A DNA stretch of 64,000 nucleotides, taken from contig JBJHCZ010000013.1 in NCBI GenBank assembly GCA_050486285.1, positions 13,650 through 77,649 of the forward strand, read 5' to 3'. Positions 27,713 to 36,521 of this stretch are shown one piece after another (position 1 is the stretch's first letter; each line of letters opens with the position of its first letter). The DNA is from JAITWN01 sp050486285. GTDB lineage: Bacteria > Pseudomonadota > Gammaproteobacteria > SZUA-140. The position numbers were made by a program, and so were the translations under genes. A model generated the notes under the pieces. The model did not search any database and was not told where the DNA came from. It saw only the letters and a program-made list of their open reading frames with translations.

Positions 27713-28474
27713 CTAGGTCTTGTAGCCGTAGTGCAGGGCGACGATACCCGCAGACAGGTTCAGGTACTCGCAGCGCTCGAAGCCGGCCCTCGCCATCATG
27801 CTGCGCAGCGTGTCCTGGTCCGGGTGGACGCGAATCGATTCGGCGAGATAGCGATAACTGTGCTCGTCATTGACGACGAACCGCCCCATCAGCGGCAGCA
27901 GGCGGAACGAATAGGCCTCGTAGAGACGGCCGATCGGCGCCAGCGTCGGGCGCGAGAACTCCAGCACCAGCAGCTTGCCGCCCGGCTTCAGCACGCGGTG
28001 GATCGATGACAGCGCGCGGTCCTTGTCGGTCACGTTGCGCAGCCCGAACGCGATCGTCACGCAGGAGAAACTGTTGTCCGCGAAGGGCAGGCGCTCGGCG
28101 TCGGCAAGCACATGGATGACGTTGCCGGTGATGCCGCGGTCGAGCGCGCGGTCGCGACCGAGACCGAGCATGGATTCGTTGATGTCCGACGAGATGACGA
28201 AACCTTCGCTGCCGACGCGCTGCGAGAAGCCCTCGGTCAGGTCGCCGGTGCCGGCGGCGAGATCGAGCACGCGGTCGCCGGGCCGCACGCCGGCGAACTC
28301 GGTCGCGATGCGTTTCCAGATCCGGTGAATGCCGAACGACATCAGGTCGTTCATCAGGTCGTAGCGGCGCGCGACCGAGTCGAACACGCCCTTGACGCGA
28401 CGGGCCTTCTGGTCGACGGCGACCTCTTCGTAACCGAAGTGAGTCGATCCGGATTTCGGCGGCGTCGTGCTCAT
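27713..28474 (-). CDS. ubiE: Ubiquinone/menaquinone C-methyltransferase UbiE
   Basis: About 253 residues from ATG 28474 (MSTTPPKSGSTHFGYEEV), whose start overlaps the upstream DUF971 stop (ATGA). The SAM-binding loop is VLDLAAGTGDLTEGFS; other signatures are YDLMNDLMSFGIHRIWK and VTIAFGLRNVTDK. UbiE methylates C2 of the quinone ring. The frame continues upstream inside DUF971 but the overlap and the family N-terminus fix the start. Confidence 0.95.
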   Translation of the reverse strand: MSTTPPKSGSTHFGYEEVAVDQKARRVKGVFDSVARRYDLMNDLMSFGIHRIWKRIATEFAGVRPGDRVLDLAAGTGDLTEGFSQRVGSEGFVISSDINESMLGLGRDRALDRGITGNVIHVLADAERLPFADNSFSCVTIAFGLRNVTDKDRALSSIHRVLKPGGKLLVLEFSRPTLAPIGRLYEAYSFRLLPLMGRFVVNDEHSYRYLAESIRVHPDQDTLRSMMARAGFERCEYLNLSAGIVALHYGYKT

Positions 28475-28866
28475 GAGCCGGTTGGCGCCCCGGCCGGATC
28501 CTCGACGGGGCGGCGCTCGTGACCGGCCTGTCTCAGGCGGTCGAGGTACTCCGCCCACAGTTCTTCCCGGCGAACGCCGAGTTTGTACAACAGTTCCCAG
28601 GAGTAAAGGCCGGTGTCATGGCCGTCGTCGAAGACCAGCTTGATCGCGTAGCTGCCGACCGGTTCGATCGCGCGAATGTTCACGTTCTCCTTGCCGAGTT
28701 GCAGCACTTCCTGGCCGGGCCCGTGACCGCGCACCTCGGCGGAGGGAGAGTAGACTCGCAGGTATTCGCAGGGCAGCCGGAAGCTCATGCCGTCGTCGAA
28801 CGCGATCTCGAGCACGCGCGACTTCTGGTGCAGGCGGATGTCCGTCGGTCTGGGTCTCGTGCTCAT
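28471..28866 (-). CDS. DUF971 (GBBH-like N-terminal domain) protein
   Basis: The 131-residue protein is a single gamma-butyrobetaine-hydroxylase-like N-terminal domain (LRVYSPSAEVRGHGPGQ, then FDDGHDTGLYSWELLYKLG), a small fold related to an Fe-S or Zn-binding domain in larger enzymes. Stand-alone copies between hslU and ubiE are common in gammaproteobacteria. The function is unknown. It is 6 bp after hslU and overlaps ubiE by 4 nt. Confidence 0.92.
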   Translation of the reverse strand: MSTRPRPTDIRLHQKSRVLEIAFDDGMSFRLPCEYLRVYSPSAEVRGHGPGQEVLQLGKENVNIRAIEPVGSYAIKLVFDDGHDTGLYSWELLYKLGVRREELWAEYLDRLRQAGHERRPVEDPAGAPTGS

Positions 28867-28872
28867 GGCGGC

Positions 28873-30198
28873 CTAGAGGATATAGCGGGTCAGGTCTTCG
28901 TTCTCGAGCAGCTTGCCGAGGTGTTGGTTGACGTACCCGGCGTCGATCGTGACCTGCTGGCCAGGATGGTCCGAGGCATCGAAGGACAGCGTCTCCATGA
29001 CCCGCTCCATGACGGTATGCAGTCGCCGCGCGCCGATGTTCTCGGCGGTCTCATTGACGTGCCAGGCGATCTCGGCGATGCGCGCGATGCCATCCTTGGT
29101 GAAGCCGATGTCGACGTTCTCGGTCGCCATCAGCGCCCGGTATTGCTCGGTCAGCGAGGCGTCGGGTTCGGTCAGGATGCAGACGAAGTCCCCGACGGTC
29201 AGCGCGTTCAGCTCGACGCGGATCGGCAGGCGGCCCTGCAGTTCCGGGATCAGATCCGACGGCTTGCTGAGATGGAACGCGCCGGAGGCGATGAACAGGA
29301 TGTGATCGCTCTTGACCATGCCGAACTTGGTGCTGACGGTGCAGCCCTCGACCAGCGGCAGCAGGTCGCGCTGCACGCCCTCGCGGGAGACATCGGGGCC
29401 GCCGGCGAGGCTGTCGGAGCGGCGCGTGATCTTGTCGATTTCGTCGAGGAACACGATGCCGTTCTGCTCGACGTTCTCGAGCGCGCGCGTCTTGATGTCC
29501 TCCTCGTTGATGAGCTTGCCGGCCTCCTCATCGGTCAGCAGCTTGAAGGCCTGCTTGATCGGCAGCTTGCGCTTGCGCGTGCGCTGGCCGGCGAGGTTCT
29601 GGAACATGCTCTGCAACTGGCCGCTCATCTCCTCCATGCCGGGCGGGGCCATGATCTCGACGCCGACCGGGCTGATGCTCAGTTCGACCTCGATCTCCTT
29701 GTCATCGAGTTCCCGCTCGCGCAGCTTCTTGCGGAATTTCTGCCGCGTCGCGCCTTCATCGGGCGCGGGCTCGCGGCCGCGCGCCGGCGGCAGCAGGATG
29801 TCGAGGATGCGATCCTCGGCGAGGTCCTCGGCCTGGCGCCTGACCTTCTTCATCTCCTGCTCACGGGTCATCTTCAGCGAGATGTCGGCGAGGTCGCGGA
29901 TGATCGACTCGACGTCGCGGCCGACATAGCCGACCTCGGTGAACTTGCTGGCCTCGACCTTGAGGAACGGGGCGTTGACGAGTTTGGCGACGCGGCGCGC
30001 GATCTCGGTCTTGCCGACGCCGGTCGGCCCGATCATCAGGATGTTCTTCGGTGTGATCTCGTGGCGCATCGGCGGCAGGGTCTGCTGCCGGCGCCAGCGA
30101 TTGCGCAGCGCGATCGCGACCGCGCGCTTCGCGGCGGCCTGGCCGACGATGTGCTTGTCCAGTTCCTGGACGATCTCACGCGGGGTCATTTCCGACAT
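28873..30198 (-). CDS. hslU: ATP-dependent protease ATPase subunit HslU
   Basis: The 441-residue AAA+ unfoldase has MTPREIVQELDKHIVGQAAA at the start, Walker A GPTGVGKTEIARR (near 57-69), the intermediate I-domain (about 110-240) and Walker B IVFLDEIDKI. The C-terminal tail TRYIL inserts into HslV to activate it. Its ATG overlaps the hslV stop by 1 nt (TGATG). The pair degrades misfolded and regulatory proteins such as SulA. Confidence 0.97.
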   Translation of the reverse strand: MSEMTPREIVQELDKHIVGQAAAKRAVAIALRNRWRRQQTLPPMRHEITPKNILMIGPTGVGKTEIARRVAKLVNAPFLKVEASKFTEVGYVGRDVESIIRDLADISLKMTREQEMKKVRRQAEDLAEDRILDILLPPARGREPAPDEGATRQKFRKKLRERELDDKEIEVELSISPVGVEIMAPPGMEEMSGQLQSMFQNLAGQRTRKRKLPIKQAFKLLTDEEAGKLINEEDIKTRALENVEQNGIVFLDEIDKITRRSDSLAGGPDVSREGVQRDLLPLVEGCTVSTKFGMVKSDHILFIASGAFHLSKPSDLIPELQGRLPIRVELNALTVGDFVCILTEPDASLTEQYRALMATENVDIGFTKDGIARIAEIAWHVNETAENIGARRLHTVMERVMETLSFDASDHPGQQVTIDAGYVNQHLGKLLENEDLTRYIL

Positions 30199-30758
30199 CA
30201 GCGCGCTTCCTGTCCGGCGTCTTCCGCCAGTTCCTCGATCGCGAGCTGGTGGTTCGTGAAGACGCAGATGTCGGCGGCGATGCCGAGGGCCTTCTCGACG
30301 ATCTCGCGGGCGCCGAGTTCGGTGTTCTCGATCAGCGCGCGCGCGGCGGCCTGGGCATAGGGACCGCCGGAGCCGATCGCCATCAGGTCGTGCTCCGGCT
30401 CGATGACGTCGCCGTTGCCGGAGATGATCAGCGAGTCGTTCAGGTCGGCGACGACCAGCAGGGCCTCCAGACGGCGCAGGATACGGTCGGTGCGCCAGTC
30501 CTTCGCGAGTTCGACCGCGGAGCGGACGAGGTTGCCGGAGTGCTTCTCGAGCTTGCTCTCGAATCGCTCGAACAGCGTGAAGGCATCGGCGGTGCCGCCG
30601 GCAAAGCCGGCGAGGACGCGACCGCTGTAGAGGCGGCGCACCTTGCGGGCGTTGCCCTTCATGACCGTATTGCCCATTGAGACCTGGCCGTCGCCGCCGA
30701 TGACGACGCGGCCGTTGCGCCGGACCGAGAGGATCGTGGTGCCCCGGAATTGCTCCAA
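30198..30758 (-). CDS. hslV: ATP-dependent protease proteolytic subunit HslV
   Basis: A threonine peptidase. TTG at 30758 is chosen: AAGGAG lies 8 nt upstream and it yields the family N-terminus EQFRGTTILSVRR, giving 186 residues. The catalytic threonine (residue 7, first of TTI) would be exposed after removal of a six-residue propeptide. An ATG at 30794 gives a longer form without a good ribosome-binding site. DGQVSMGNTVMKGNARKVRR and LAGFAGGTADAF are typical. It precedes hslU with 1-nt overlap and follows xerC. Confidence 0.95.
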   Translation of the reverse strand: MEQFRGTTILSVRRNGRVVIGGDGQVSMGNTVMKGNARKVRRLYSGRVLAGFAGGTADAFTLFERFESKLEKHSGNLVRSAVELAKDWRTDRILRRLEALLVVADLNDSLIISGNGDVIEPEHDLMAIGSGGPYAQAAARALIENTELGAREIVEKALGIAADICVFTNHQLAIEELAEDAGQEAR

Positions 30759-30804
30759 AATCAGGCTCCTTGCCGAGGGAAGTGGACCTGCCATTGTACA
30801 CCAA

Positions 30805-31701
30805 CTATTTGCGGCGGGCGCGGGGGTGGGCGCTGTCGTAGACCTTCGCGAGGTGCTGGAAGTCGAGGTGGGTGTAGATCTGGGTCGTCGAGATGTCGGC
30901 GTGGCCGAGGAGTTCCTGCACGGCGCGCAGGTCGCCGCTGGATTCAAGCAGGTGGCTGGCGAAGGAGTGGCGCAGCATGTGCGGGTGGACGCGCAGGTCG
31001 ATGCCGCGGCGGCGGGCCCAGGCGTCGATGCGTTGCTGCACGCTGCGCGGACCCAGGCGGCGGCCGTGGCGGCCGAGGAACAGCGCGGTCTCGGCCGGCG
31101 GACGGATCGCGCGGCCTTGTTCGATCCACAGGCGCAGGGCATCGCGGGCATGGCGGCCGATCGGGACGCGGCGGGTCTTGCCGCCCTTGCCGGTGACGGT
31201 AACGATGCCGTCGGCCAGGTCGACGTCGGGGAGGTCGAGCGCGACGAGTTCGGAGAGGCGCAGGCCGGACGAGTAGATCAGTTCCATGATGGCCCGGTCA
31301 CGCCTGGCGAGCAGGTCATCGCCGGCATCGCCGTCGAGCAGTCGGGCGGTCTGGTCGACATCGAGCGCGGCGGGCAATGCGCGGCGCGCCTTCGGCGGCC
31401 GCACGCCGTGGGCCGGGTTGTGGCTGAGCGTGCCGTCACGGACATGGAAGTCGAAGAACGCGCGCAGCGCGGACAGGCGACGCTGCAGGCTGCGGCCGCC
31501 GAGGCCGCGGCGATGCTGGCTCGCGACCCAGGCGCGGACCAGATGGACGTTCAGCTTGCGCCAGTCGGCCTGGCCTTCATCGCGGCACCAGGCCATCAGG
31601 TGTTCGAGGTCGCGGCGATACGCGGCGCCGGTATGCGGCGACAGGCGGCGCTCGACGCGGAGATGACTGAGGAAGCGGTCGATCGCGGCCGCGAAGTCCA
31701 T
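30805..31701 (-). CDS. xerC: Site-specific tyrosine recombinase XerC
   Basis: The 298-residue recombinase resolves chromosome dimers at dif together with XerD. A SAM-like N-terminal DNA-binding domain (about 1-90) is followed by the catalytic domain with Arg in GLRLSELVAL (near 150), Lys in TGKGGKTRRVP, HMLRHSFASHLL (His-x-x-Arg near 245), the LGH motif and the tyrosine in TTQIYTHLDF. Its start overlaps the DUF484 stop by 1 nt. The order dapF-DUF484-xerC is standard for gammaproteobacteria, so it is not an integrase. Confidence 0.95.
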   Translation of the reverse strand: MDFAAAIDRFLSHLRVERRLSPHTGAAYRRDLEHLMAWCRDEGQADWRKLNVHLVRAWVASQHRRGLGGRSLQRRLSALRAFFDFHVRDGTLSHNPAHGVRPPKARRALPAALDVDQTARLLDGDAGDDLLARRDRAIMELIYSSGLRLSELVALDLPDVDLADGIVTVTGKGGKTRRVPIGRHARDALRLWIEQGRAIRPPAETALFLGRHGRRLGPRSVQQRIDAWARRRGIDLRVHPHMLRHSFASHLLESSGDLRAVQELLGHADISTTQIYTHLDFQHLAKVYDSAHPRARRK

Positions 31702-32444
31702 CAGGCGGGGGCGGTCGCGAGCGACGGCGCCAGTCGGCGTCCGATCAGTTCGCCAAGATATCTGAGATAGGTCGTGCCCATTTCGGGGTTGAAGCGCTCG
31801 TCGCTGGCGCTGCCGATCGCCAGCAGTCCGAGCGGGCGCCGGGTCTTGTCGGCGGTGGTCAGCGGCAGCAGCGCGGCCGAGGCGATGTCGGCCGCGCTGC
31901 AGCCGAACAGCGTCGTCAGGCGCTCGCGGTCGAGTTTGCCGCAGACCGGCTTGCCGCCGTCGAGCATGCCGCGCAGATGCCGGCGCACATCGTCGTCGGC
32001 GACGACCTCGACGTGCAGGAACTCGCGCGAACGCAGTCCGCCATCCGATTCCTGCAGGTCGGCGAACAACACCAGCGTCGCGGCATCGGCCTGGAAGTCC
32101 TTGCGCAGGCAGTTTTCGAGCGCGTCGAGGATGTGCTCGGCATCGCGGCTGTCGAGCAGCCGCAGCGTCAGTTGCTGGAGCCTGGCAATCAGCTCGTCGT
32201 TGGTGCGCGCGATCTGCACCAGCCCCTGCAGCTGACGGCGATAGTTGCGGTTCTGCTCGCGCAGCAGCGCGACCTGGCGCTCGATCAGCGATATCGCCGT
32301 GCCGGAGCGGTGCGGCAGCGTGATCCGCGCGAGCAATTCGTCGCGTTCGAGGAAGAACTCGGGATGGTTCGCGAGATAGTCGGCAATGCTCTCGGCGCTC
32401 GGGGCGCGGGCCTCGGCCGTGTCGGGTTTGTTCGGAGGCGTCAT
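31701..32444 (-). CDS. DUF484 family protein
   Basis: About 247 residues from ATG 32444, which overlaps the dapF stop (ATGA). DUF484 proteins have an N-terminal helical coiled-coil part (SIADYLANHPEFFLERDELL, then IERQVALLREQNRNYRRQL) and a GAF-like C-terminal domain (about 105-235). The function is unknown; the gene is nearly always between dapF and xerC. Confidence 0.93.
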   Translation of the reverse strand: MTPPNKPDTAEARAPSAESIADYLANHPEFFLERDELLARITLPHRSGTAISLIERQVALLREQNRNYRRQLQGLVQIARTNDELIARLQQLTLRLLDSRDAEHILDALENCLRKDFQADAATLVLFADLQESDGGLRSREFLHVEVVADDDVRRHLRGMLDGGKPVCGKLDRERLTTLFGCSAADIASAALLPLTTADKTRRPLGLLAIGSASDERFNPEMGTTYLRYLGELIGRRLAPSLATAPA

Positions 32445-33274
32445 GGGTCTATGGTTCCTTCGAATACATGGGCCGCGGGCCCGGTCATCAGGATCGGCTT
32501 GCCTTCCTCGCCGGACCATTGTATCAGCAGACGCCCGCCGGGCAGCTCGACCAGCACGCGTTCGTCGAGCAGGCCGCGCTGGCGGCCGACGGCGACCGCG
32601 GCGCAGGCGCCGCTGCCGCAGGCCAGCGTCTCGCCGCTGCCGCGCTCGAACACGCGCAGGCGGACGTTATTGCGGTCGATGATCTCGAGGAAGCCGGCGT
32701 TCGCGCGCTGCGGGAAGCGCACATGGCGCTCGATCTTCGGGCCGAGACGCGCGACCGGGGCCTGGCAGACATCGTCGACGATGACGACCGCATGCGGGTT
32801 GCCGATCGACACGACGCCGATCTCGACGGTCTCGCCGTCGACGTCGAGCCGGTACGTGCTCTCCGGGCCGTCGGCGATGAACGGCACGACGCCGGGATCG
32901 AAACGCGGCGAGGCCATCTCGACGGTGACGAGTCCGCCGTCCTCCATCCGCGTGCGCAGCAGGCCGCCGCGGGTCTCGAGCACCGGCGCGTCCTTGTCGG
33001 TCAGCCCCTTCGCGCGAATGAAATGCACGAAGCAGCGCGCGCCGTTGCCGCAGGTCTCCGCCTCGCTGCCGTCGGCGTTGTAGATCCGGTAATAGAAGTC
33101 CGCTGCCTCGTCCCGTGCCGGTTCGACGACCAGCAACTGGTCGCAGCCGATGCCGAAATGGCGGTCGGTGATCAGACGGATCTGTTCCGGGGTCAGGGAG
33201 AGCGGGTGGGTGTAGCCGTCGATCACGACAAAGTCGTTGCCGAGGCCGTGCATCTTGCTGAAAGAAATGGGCAT
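32441..33274 (-). CDS. dapF: Diaminopimelate epimerase
   Basis: The 277-residue enzyme interconverts LL- and meso-diaminopimelate for lysine and peptidoglycan synthesis. The two catalytic cysteines are C75 in AETCGNGARC and the one in LACGSGACAAVAVG (near 218). Other markers are MHGLGNDFVVID at the start and GNPHAVV. The usual upstream lysA is not adjacent; a patatin gene lies upstream instead. Confidence 0.97.
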   Translation of the reverse strand: MPISFSKMHGLGNDFVVIDGYTHPLSLTPEQIRLITDRHFGIGCDQLLVVEPARDEAADFYYRIYNADGSEAETCGNGARCFVHFIRAKGLTDKDAPVLETRGGLLRTRMEDGGLVTVEMASPRFDPGVVPFIADGPESTYRLDVDGETVEIGVVSIGNPHAVVIVDDVCQAPVARLGPKIERHVRFPQRANAGFLEIIDRNNVRLRVFERGSGETLACGSGACAAVAVGRQRGLLDERVLVELPGGRLLIQWSGEEGKPILMTGPAAHVFEGTIDP

Positions 33275-33322
33275 GCCTGTTTCCGCGTGCGTTGCGGAAT
33301 CAGTATAGCAAGGCGCGGGCGT

Positions 33323-34516
33323 TCAGGGCATCCGTGACCGTTCGGTGGCGCGGTCGGGGTTGGGGTCGAGCAGATACAGGATCTCGTCGCGCTGGCGCAT
33401 CGCATCGTGATAGCCGAGCGAGATCAGGGCGCGGGTAAAGGTCTTCTCGAACAGCAGGTAGCTCAGCAGCGTCGAGCCGTTGCCGCGCAGGCCGCCGACG
33501 CCCTTGAGCAGGTAGCGCAGCGCGCGCGGCAGTTGATGGGCGTGGCCTTCGGCGATCTCGTCGATGCTGCGGCTCGGCGTGATCGTCAGCACCTCGACCG
33601 GGCGCAGCGTGATGCCGCCCTGGACCAGGCGGCGGCCGGGGATCAGGCTGATCGTCCGGTTGATGCGCTCGAGGCGCTCGAGGTCGGTATCGAGGCTGTC
33701 GAGGAAGATGCTGCTGAGGATGTGCCCGGAGACCTGGGCGAGGGTCGGGTATTCGGCCTCGGTCGGCGCCGGCGTCTCGTGATTGTTGCGGCGGCGGATA
33801 CCGACGACCAGCAGGCGCTCGGCGCCGAGGTGCAACGCCGAACTCAGCGGCGCGATCTGGCGGATCGAGCCGTCGCCGTAGTATTCGTTGCCGAGCTTCA
33901 CCGCCGGGAAGATCAGCGGGATCGCCGACGAGGCCAGCAGGTGATCGATCGTGATCGTCTCGGGCCGGCCGACGCGTCGCTCGCGTCCCCATTGCCCGAT
34001 CGACTCGTGTCCCTGGTAGAACGTCACCGAATAGCCGCTGCGATAGCTCGATGCGGTGACGCCGAGCGCGTGCAGATGGCCGCCGTCAATCATCTCGCGG
34101 ATCTTCTCGACCGGCAGCGAGCGTTCCAGCAGCGGCCGGATAGGCTCGCGGTCGAGCAGCGCATGCGGATTGTACTTGCCGAGGCCGCCGAGCATCATCG
34201 CGAGCATCCAGTGGACGCCGTTCTTCATGACGCCGAGCGCGTCGGCGCGAAACACCTGCTCGACATGGAAGTTCTTCCACACCCGGCTGATGCGCATGAC
34301 GCCGCGGCGGAAGTGGTCGGCGTGGATCGCGAGCGCGGTCGCGTTGATCGAGCCGGCCGAGGTGCCGGTAATGACCTTGAACGGCGTCGGCGCATCCTTC
34401 GGCAGCAGCCGCGCCAGCGCGCGCAACACCCCGACCTGGTAGGCCGCGCGCGCCCCGCCGCCCGGCAGGACGAGGCCGATCTTCGGTTCCGGTGGGCTCC
34501 TGAAGCGCCAGATCAT
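33323..34516 (-). CDS. Patatin-like phospholipase family protein
   Basis: The 397-residue protein has the oxyanion loop LVLPGGGARAAYQVGVL (residues 15-31), the nucleophile GTSAGSINA (Ser53) and the catalytic Asp in YGDGSIRQIAPLS (near 217), so the Ser-Asp dyad is complete. No signal peptide is evident. Patatins are lipid acyl hydrolases; this is the roughly 400-residue cytoplasmic bacterial type with a C-terminal helical extension. The substrate is unknown. Confidence 0.9.
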   Translation of the reverse strand: MIWRFRSPPEPKIGLVLPGGGARAAYQVGVLRALARLLPKDAPTPFKVITGTSAGSINATALAIHADHFRRGVMRISRVWKNFHVEQVFRADALGVMKNGVHWMLAMMLGGLGKYNPHALLDREPIRPLLERSLPVEKIREMIDGGHLHALGVTASSYRSGYSVTFYQGHESIGQWGRERRVGRPETITIDHLLASSAIPLIFPAVKLGNEYYGDGSIRQIAPLSSALHLGAERLLVVGIRRRNNHETPAPTEAEYPTLAQVSGHILSSIFLDSLDTDLERLERINRTISLIPGRRLVQGGITLRPVEVLTITPSRSIDEIAEGHAHQLPRALRYLLKGVGGLRGNGSTLLSYLLFEKTFTRALISLGYHDAMRQRDEILYLLDPNPDRATERSRMP

Positions 34517-34560
34517 CGCAATCTCCCCGGCTGATACCCACTATATCGGCCAAGCCCGGC

Positions 34561-34574
34561 GGGGTCAGAGTAAC
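34561..34574 (+). repeat. Short extra fragment of the GGGGTCAGA repeat
   Basis: GGGGTCAGAGTAAC, 14 bp, lies just upstream of the fuller copy at 34584 and matches the first nine to ten positions of the arm consensus. Confidence 0.5.
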
Positions 34575-34583
34575 ATCATATAT

Positions 34584-34655
34584 GGGGTCAGACTCGTTTG
34601 ATCTCCAGTTTACCGGATCTTTCTGATGCTATTCGGGATCAAGCCAGTCTGACCC
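34584..34655. repeat. Inverted-repeat element of the GGGGTCAGA family, diverged copy
   Basis: Left arm 34584-34603 is the exact consensus GGGGTCAGACTCGTTTGATC; right arm 34637-34655 is inverted with about three differences. The spacer is 33 bp. The right arm runs into the last codons of the alkyltransferase-like gene, supplying its C-terminal codons. Confidence 0.75.
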
Positions 34656-34970
34656 TTCTGATGCCGGCGCCCAGAGGTGCCGGGACAACGGAATCCGCCC
34701 GTCGACCCCGAAAACCACCCCTTCCTGCGCCAGCAGGTCGCGTTGTATGCCCTCGAACAGCGGGTCCGCGCGGGCGCTGATTTCGCCTCGCGCATTGACG
34801 ACCCGGTGCCAGGGCACCTCGCGCCCGGCGGGCAGGGCGGCCAGCGCATACCCGACCTGCCGCGCCTGTCCGGGCAGCCCCGCCAGGCGGGCGACTTGGC
34901 CGTAGGTCGATACCTGTCCGCGGGGGATCTGACTGACGATCGCGTAGATGCTTTCCCGGGTGGTGGACAT
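34629..34970 (-). CDS. Alkyltransferase-like protein (Atl/MGMT DNA-binding domain)
   Basis: About 113 residues from ATG 34970, which has AGGGGG 6 nt upstream (an ATG at 34976 is less well placed). It matches the C-terminal domain of O6-alkylguanine-DNA alkyltransferase (IPRGQVSTYGQVARLAG, ARQVGYAL) but the active-site PCHR is replaced by PWHRVV, the Trp variant typical of Atl proteins. These bind O6-alkylguanine and hand it to nucleotide-excision repair without removing the alkyl group. The last residues overlap the repeat element at 34584-34655. Confidence 0.88.
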   Translation of the reverse strand: MSTTRESIYAIVSQIPRGQVSTYGQVARLAGLPGQARQVGYALAALPAGREVPWHRVVNARGEISARADPLFEGIQRDLLAQEGVVFGVDGRIPLSRHLWAPASEGSDWLDPE

Positions 34971-34984
34971 GGGCATCCCCCTGG

Positions 34985-35006
34985 CCCCCTTCGCAGGCGA
35001 AGGGGG
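34985..35006. other. Perfect hairpin between ubiD and the Atl gene
   Basis: CCCCCTTCGC-AG-GCGAAGGGGG is a 10-bp perfect inverted repeat about 15 bp upstream of the Atl start. No T-run follows on either strand. It could stabilise the ubiD mRNA end or affect Atl translation. Confidence 0.5.
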
Positions 35007-35019
35007 AACTGATACTCCG

Positions 35020-36495
35020 CTATTGCTTGTCAGGGATCCCGAGGGATTCCCAGAGTTCGTCGATTGTCCGCTTCACCTCCGCCGACATCTCGATCGGCGT
35101 CCCCCATTCCCGCTGCGTCTCCCCCGGCCACTTGTTCGTCGCATCGAAGCCGACCTTCGACCCCAGCCCCGACACCGGCGACGCAAAGTCGAGGTAGTCG
35201 ATCGGCGTATTGTCGATGAACACCATGTCGCGGCGCGGGTCCATGCGCGTCGTCATCGCCCAGATCACGCTCTTCCAGTCGCGCACGTCGACGTCGTCGT
35301 CGGTGACGATGACGAACTTGGTGTACATGAACTGGCGCAGGAAGGACCACACGCCGAGCATCACGCGCTTGGCGTGGCCGGGATACTGCTTGCGCATGCT
35401 GATGCAGGCGAGACGGTAGGAGCAGCCCTCCGGCGGCAGGTAGAAATCGGTGATCTCCGGGAACTGCTTCTGCAGGATCGGCACGAACACCTCGTTCAGT
35501 GCGACGCCAAGCACCGCCGGTTCGTCGGGCGGGCGGCCGGTGTAGGTGCTGTGATAGATCGGGTTCGCGCGATGGGTGATGCGGTCGATCGTGAATACCG
35601 GAAAGCGTTCGACCTCGTTGTAATAGCCGGTGTGGTCGCCGAACGGGCCTTCGTCGGCCATATCGTCGGGCGCGATATGGCCTTCGAGCACGAACTCGGC
35701 GCTGGCCGGCACGGTCAGGTCGCTGCCGATGCATTGCACGACCTCGGTCTTGCTGCCGCGCAACAGCGCGGCAAACGCGTATTCCGACAGCGTGTCCGGC
35801 ACCGGCGTCACCGCGCCGAGGATCGTCGCCGGGTCGGCGCCGAGCGCGACCGCGACCGGGAACGGCTCGCCCGGGTGCGCGCGCTGCCAGTCGCGGAAGT
35901 CGAGCGCGCCGCCGCGATGCGCGAGCCAGCGCATGATGACACGGTTCCTGCCGATCACCTGCTGGCGATAGATGCCGAGATTCTGCCGCGGCTTGTCCGG
36001 GCCGCGGGTGACGACCAGCGCCCAGGTGATCAGCGGCCCCGCGTCGCCGGGCCAGCAGGTCTGGATCGGCAGCTTCGACAAGTCGACGTCGTCGCCCTCG
36101 ATGACATGCTCCTGGCACGGCGCGCGCCTGACGACCTTCGGCACCATGTTCAGCACCTGCTTCAGCACCGGCAGCTTGTCCCAGGCATCGCGCAGTCCGC
36201 TCGGCGGATCGGGCGCGCGCAGATAGGCGAGCACCTGGCCGATCTCGCGCAAGGCCGACACCGAGTCCGCGCCCATGCCGTAGGCGACGCGCTCCGGCGT
36301 ACCGAACAGGTTCGCGAGCACCGGGATGTCGTGTCCCTTCGGGTGCTCGAACAGGATCGCCGGTCCGCCCTGGCGCAGCACGCGATCGCAGATCTCGGTC
36401 ATTTCGAGATCCGGGCTGACCTCGGCCTTCACGCGTACGAGTTCGCCGCGCTGTTCGAGCGCCGCGATGAAGTCGCGCAGGTCCTGGTATTTCAT
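35020..36495 (-). CDS. ubiD: 4-hydroxy-3-polyprenylbenzoate decarboxylase UbiD
   Basis: The 491-residue prenylated-FMN-dependent decarboxylase acts in ubiquinone synthesis. The N-terminus MKYQDLRDFIAALEQRGELVRV is the family's, and the middle carries NLGIYRQQVIGRNRVIMRW and HRGGALDFRDW, where the cofactor and Glu/Arg residues bind, plus EGPFGDHTGYY (near 275). Length matches E. coli UbiD. The flavin prenyltransferase ubiX is not in the window. Confidence 0.96.
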   Translation of the reverse strand: MKYQDLRDFIAALEQRGELVRVKAEVSPDLEMTEICDRVLRQGGPAILFEHPKGHDIPVLANLFGTPERVAYGMGADSVSALREIGQVLAYLRAPDPPSGLRDAWDKLPVLKQVLNMVPKVVRRAPCQEHVIEGDDVDLSKLPIQTCWPGDAGPLITWALVVTRGPDKPRQNLGIYRQQVIGRNRVIMRWLAHRGGALDFRDWQRAHPGEPFPVAVALGADPATILGAVTPVPDTLSEYAFAALLRGSKTEVVQCIGSDLTVPASAEFVLEGHIAPDDMADEGPFGDHTGYYNEVERFPVFTIDRITHRANPIYHSTYTGRPPDEPAVLGVALNEVFVPILQKQFPEITDFYLPPEGCSYRLACISMRKQYPGHAKRVMLGVWSFLRQFMYTKFVIVTDDDVDVRDWKSVIWAMTTRMDPRRDMVFIDNTPIDYLDFASPVSGLGSKVGFDATNKWPGETQREWGTPIEMSAEVKRTIDELWESLGIPDKQ

Positions 36496-36521
36496 CGCCG
36501 CTCCTCAATAATAATTCGGGG

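Noticed and set aside
30805..31701. xerC as a phage or integron integrase marking an island
   Set aside because: It lies in the conserved dapF-DUF484-xerC-hslVU order and has standard XerC length.
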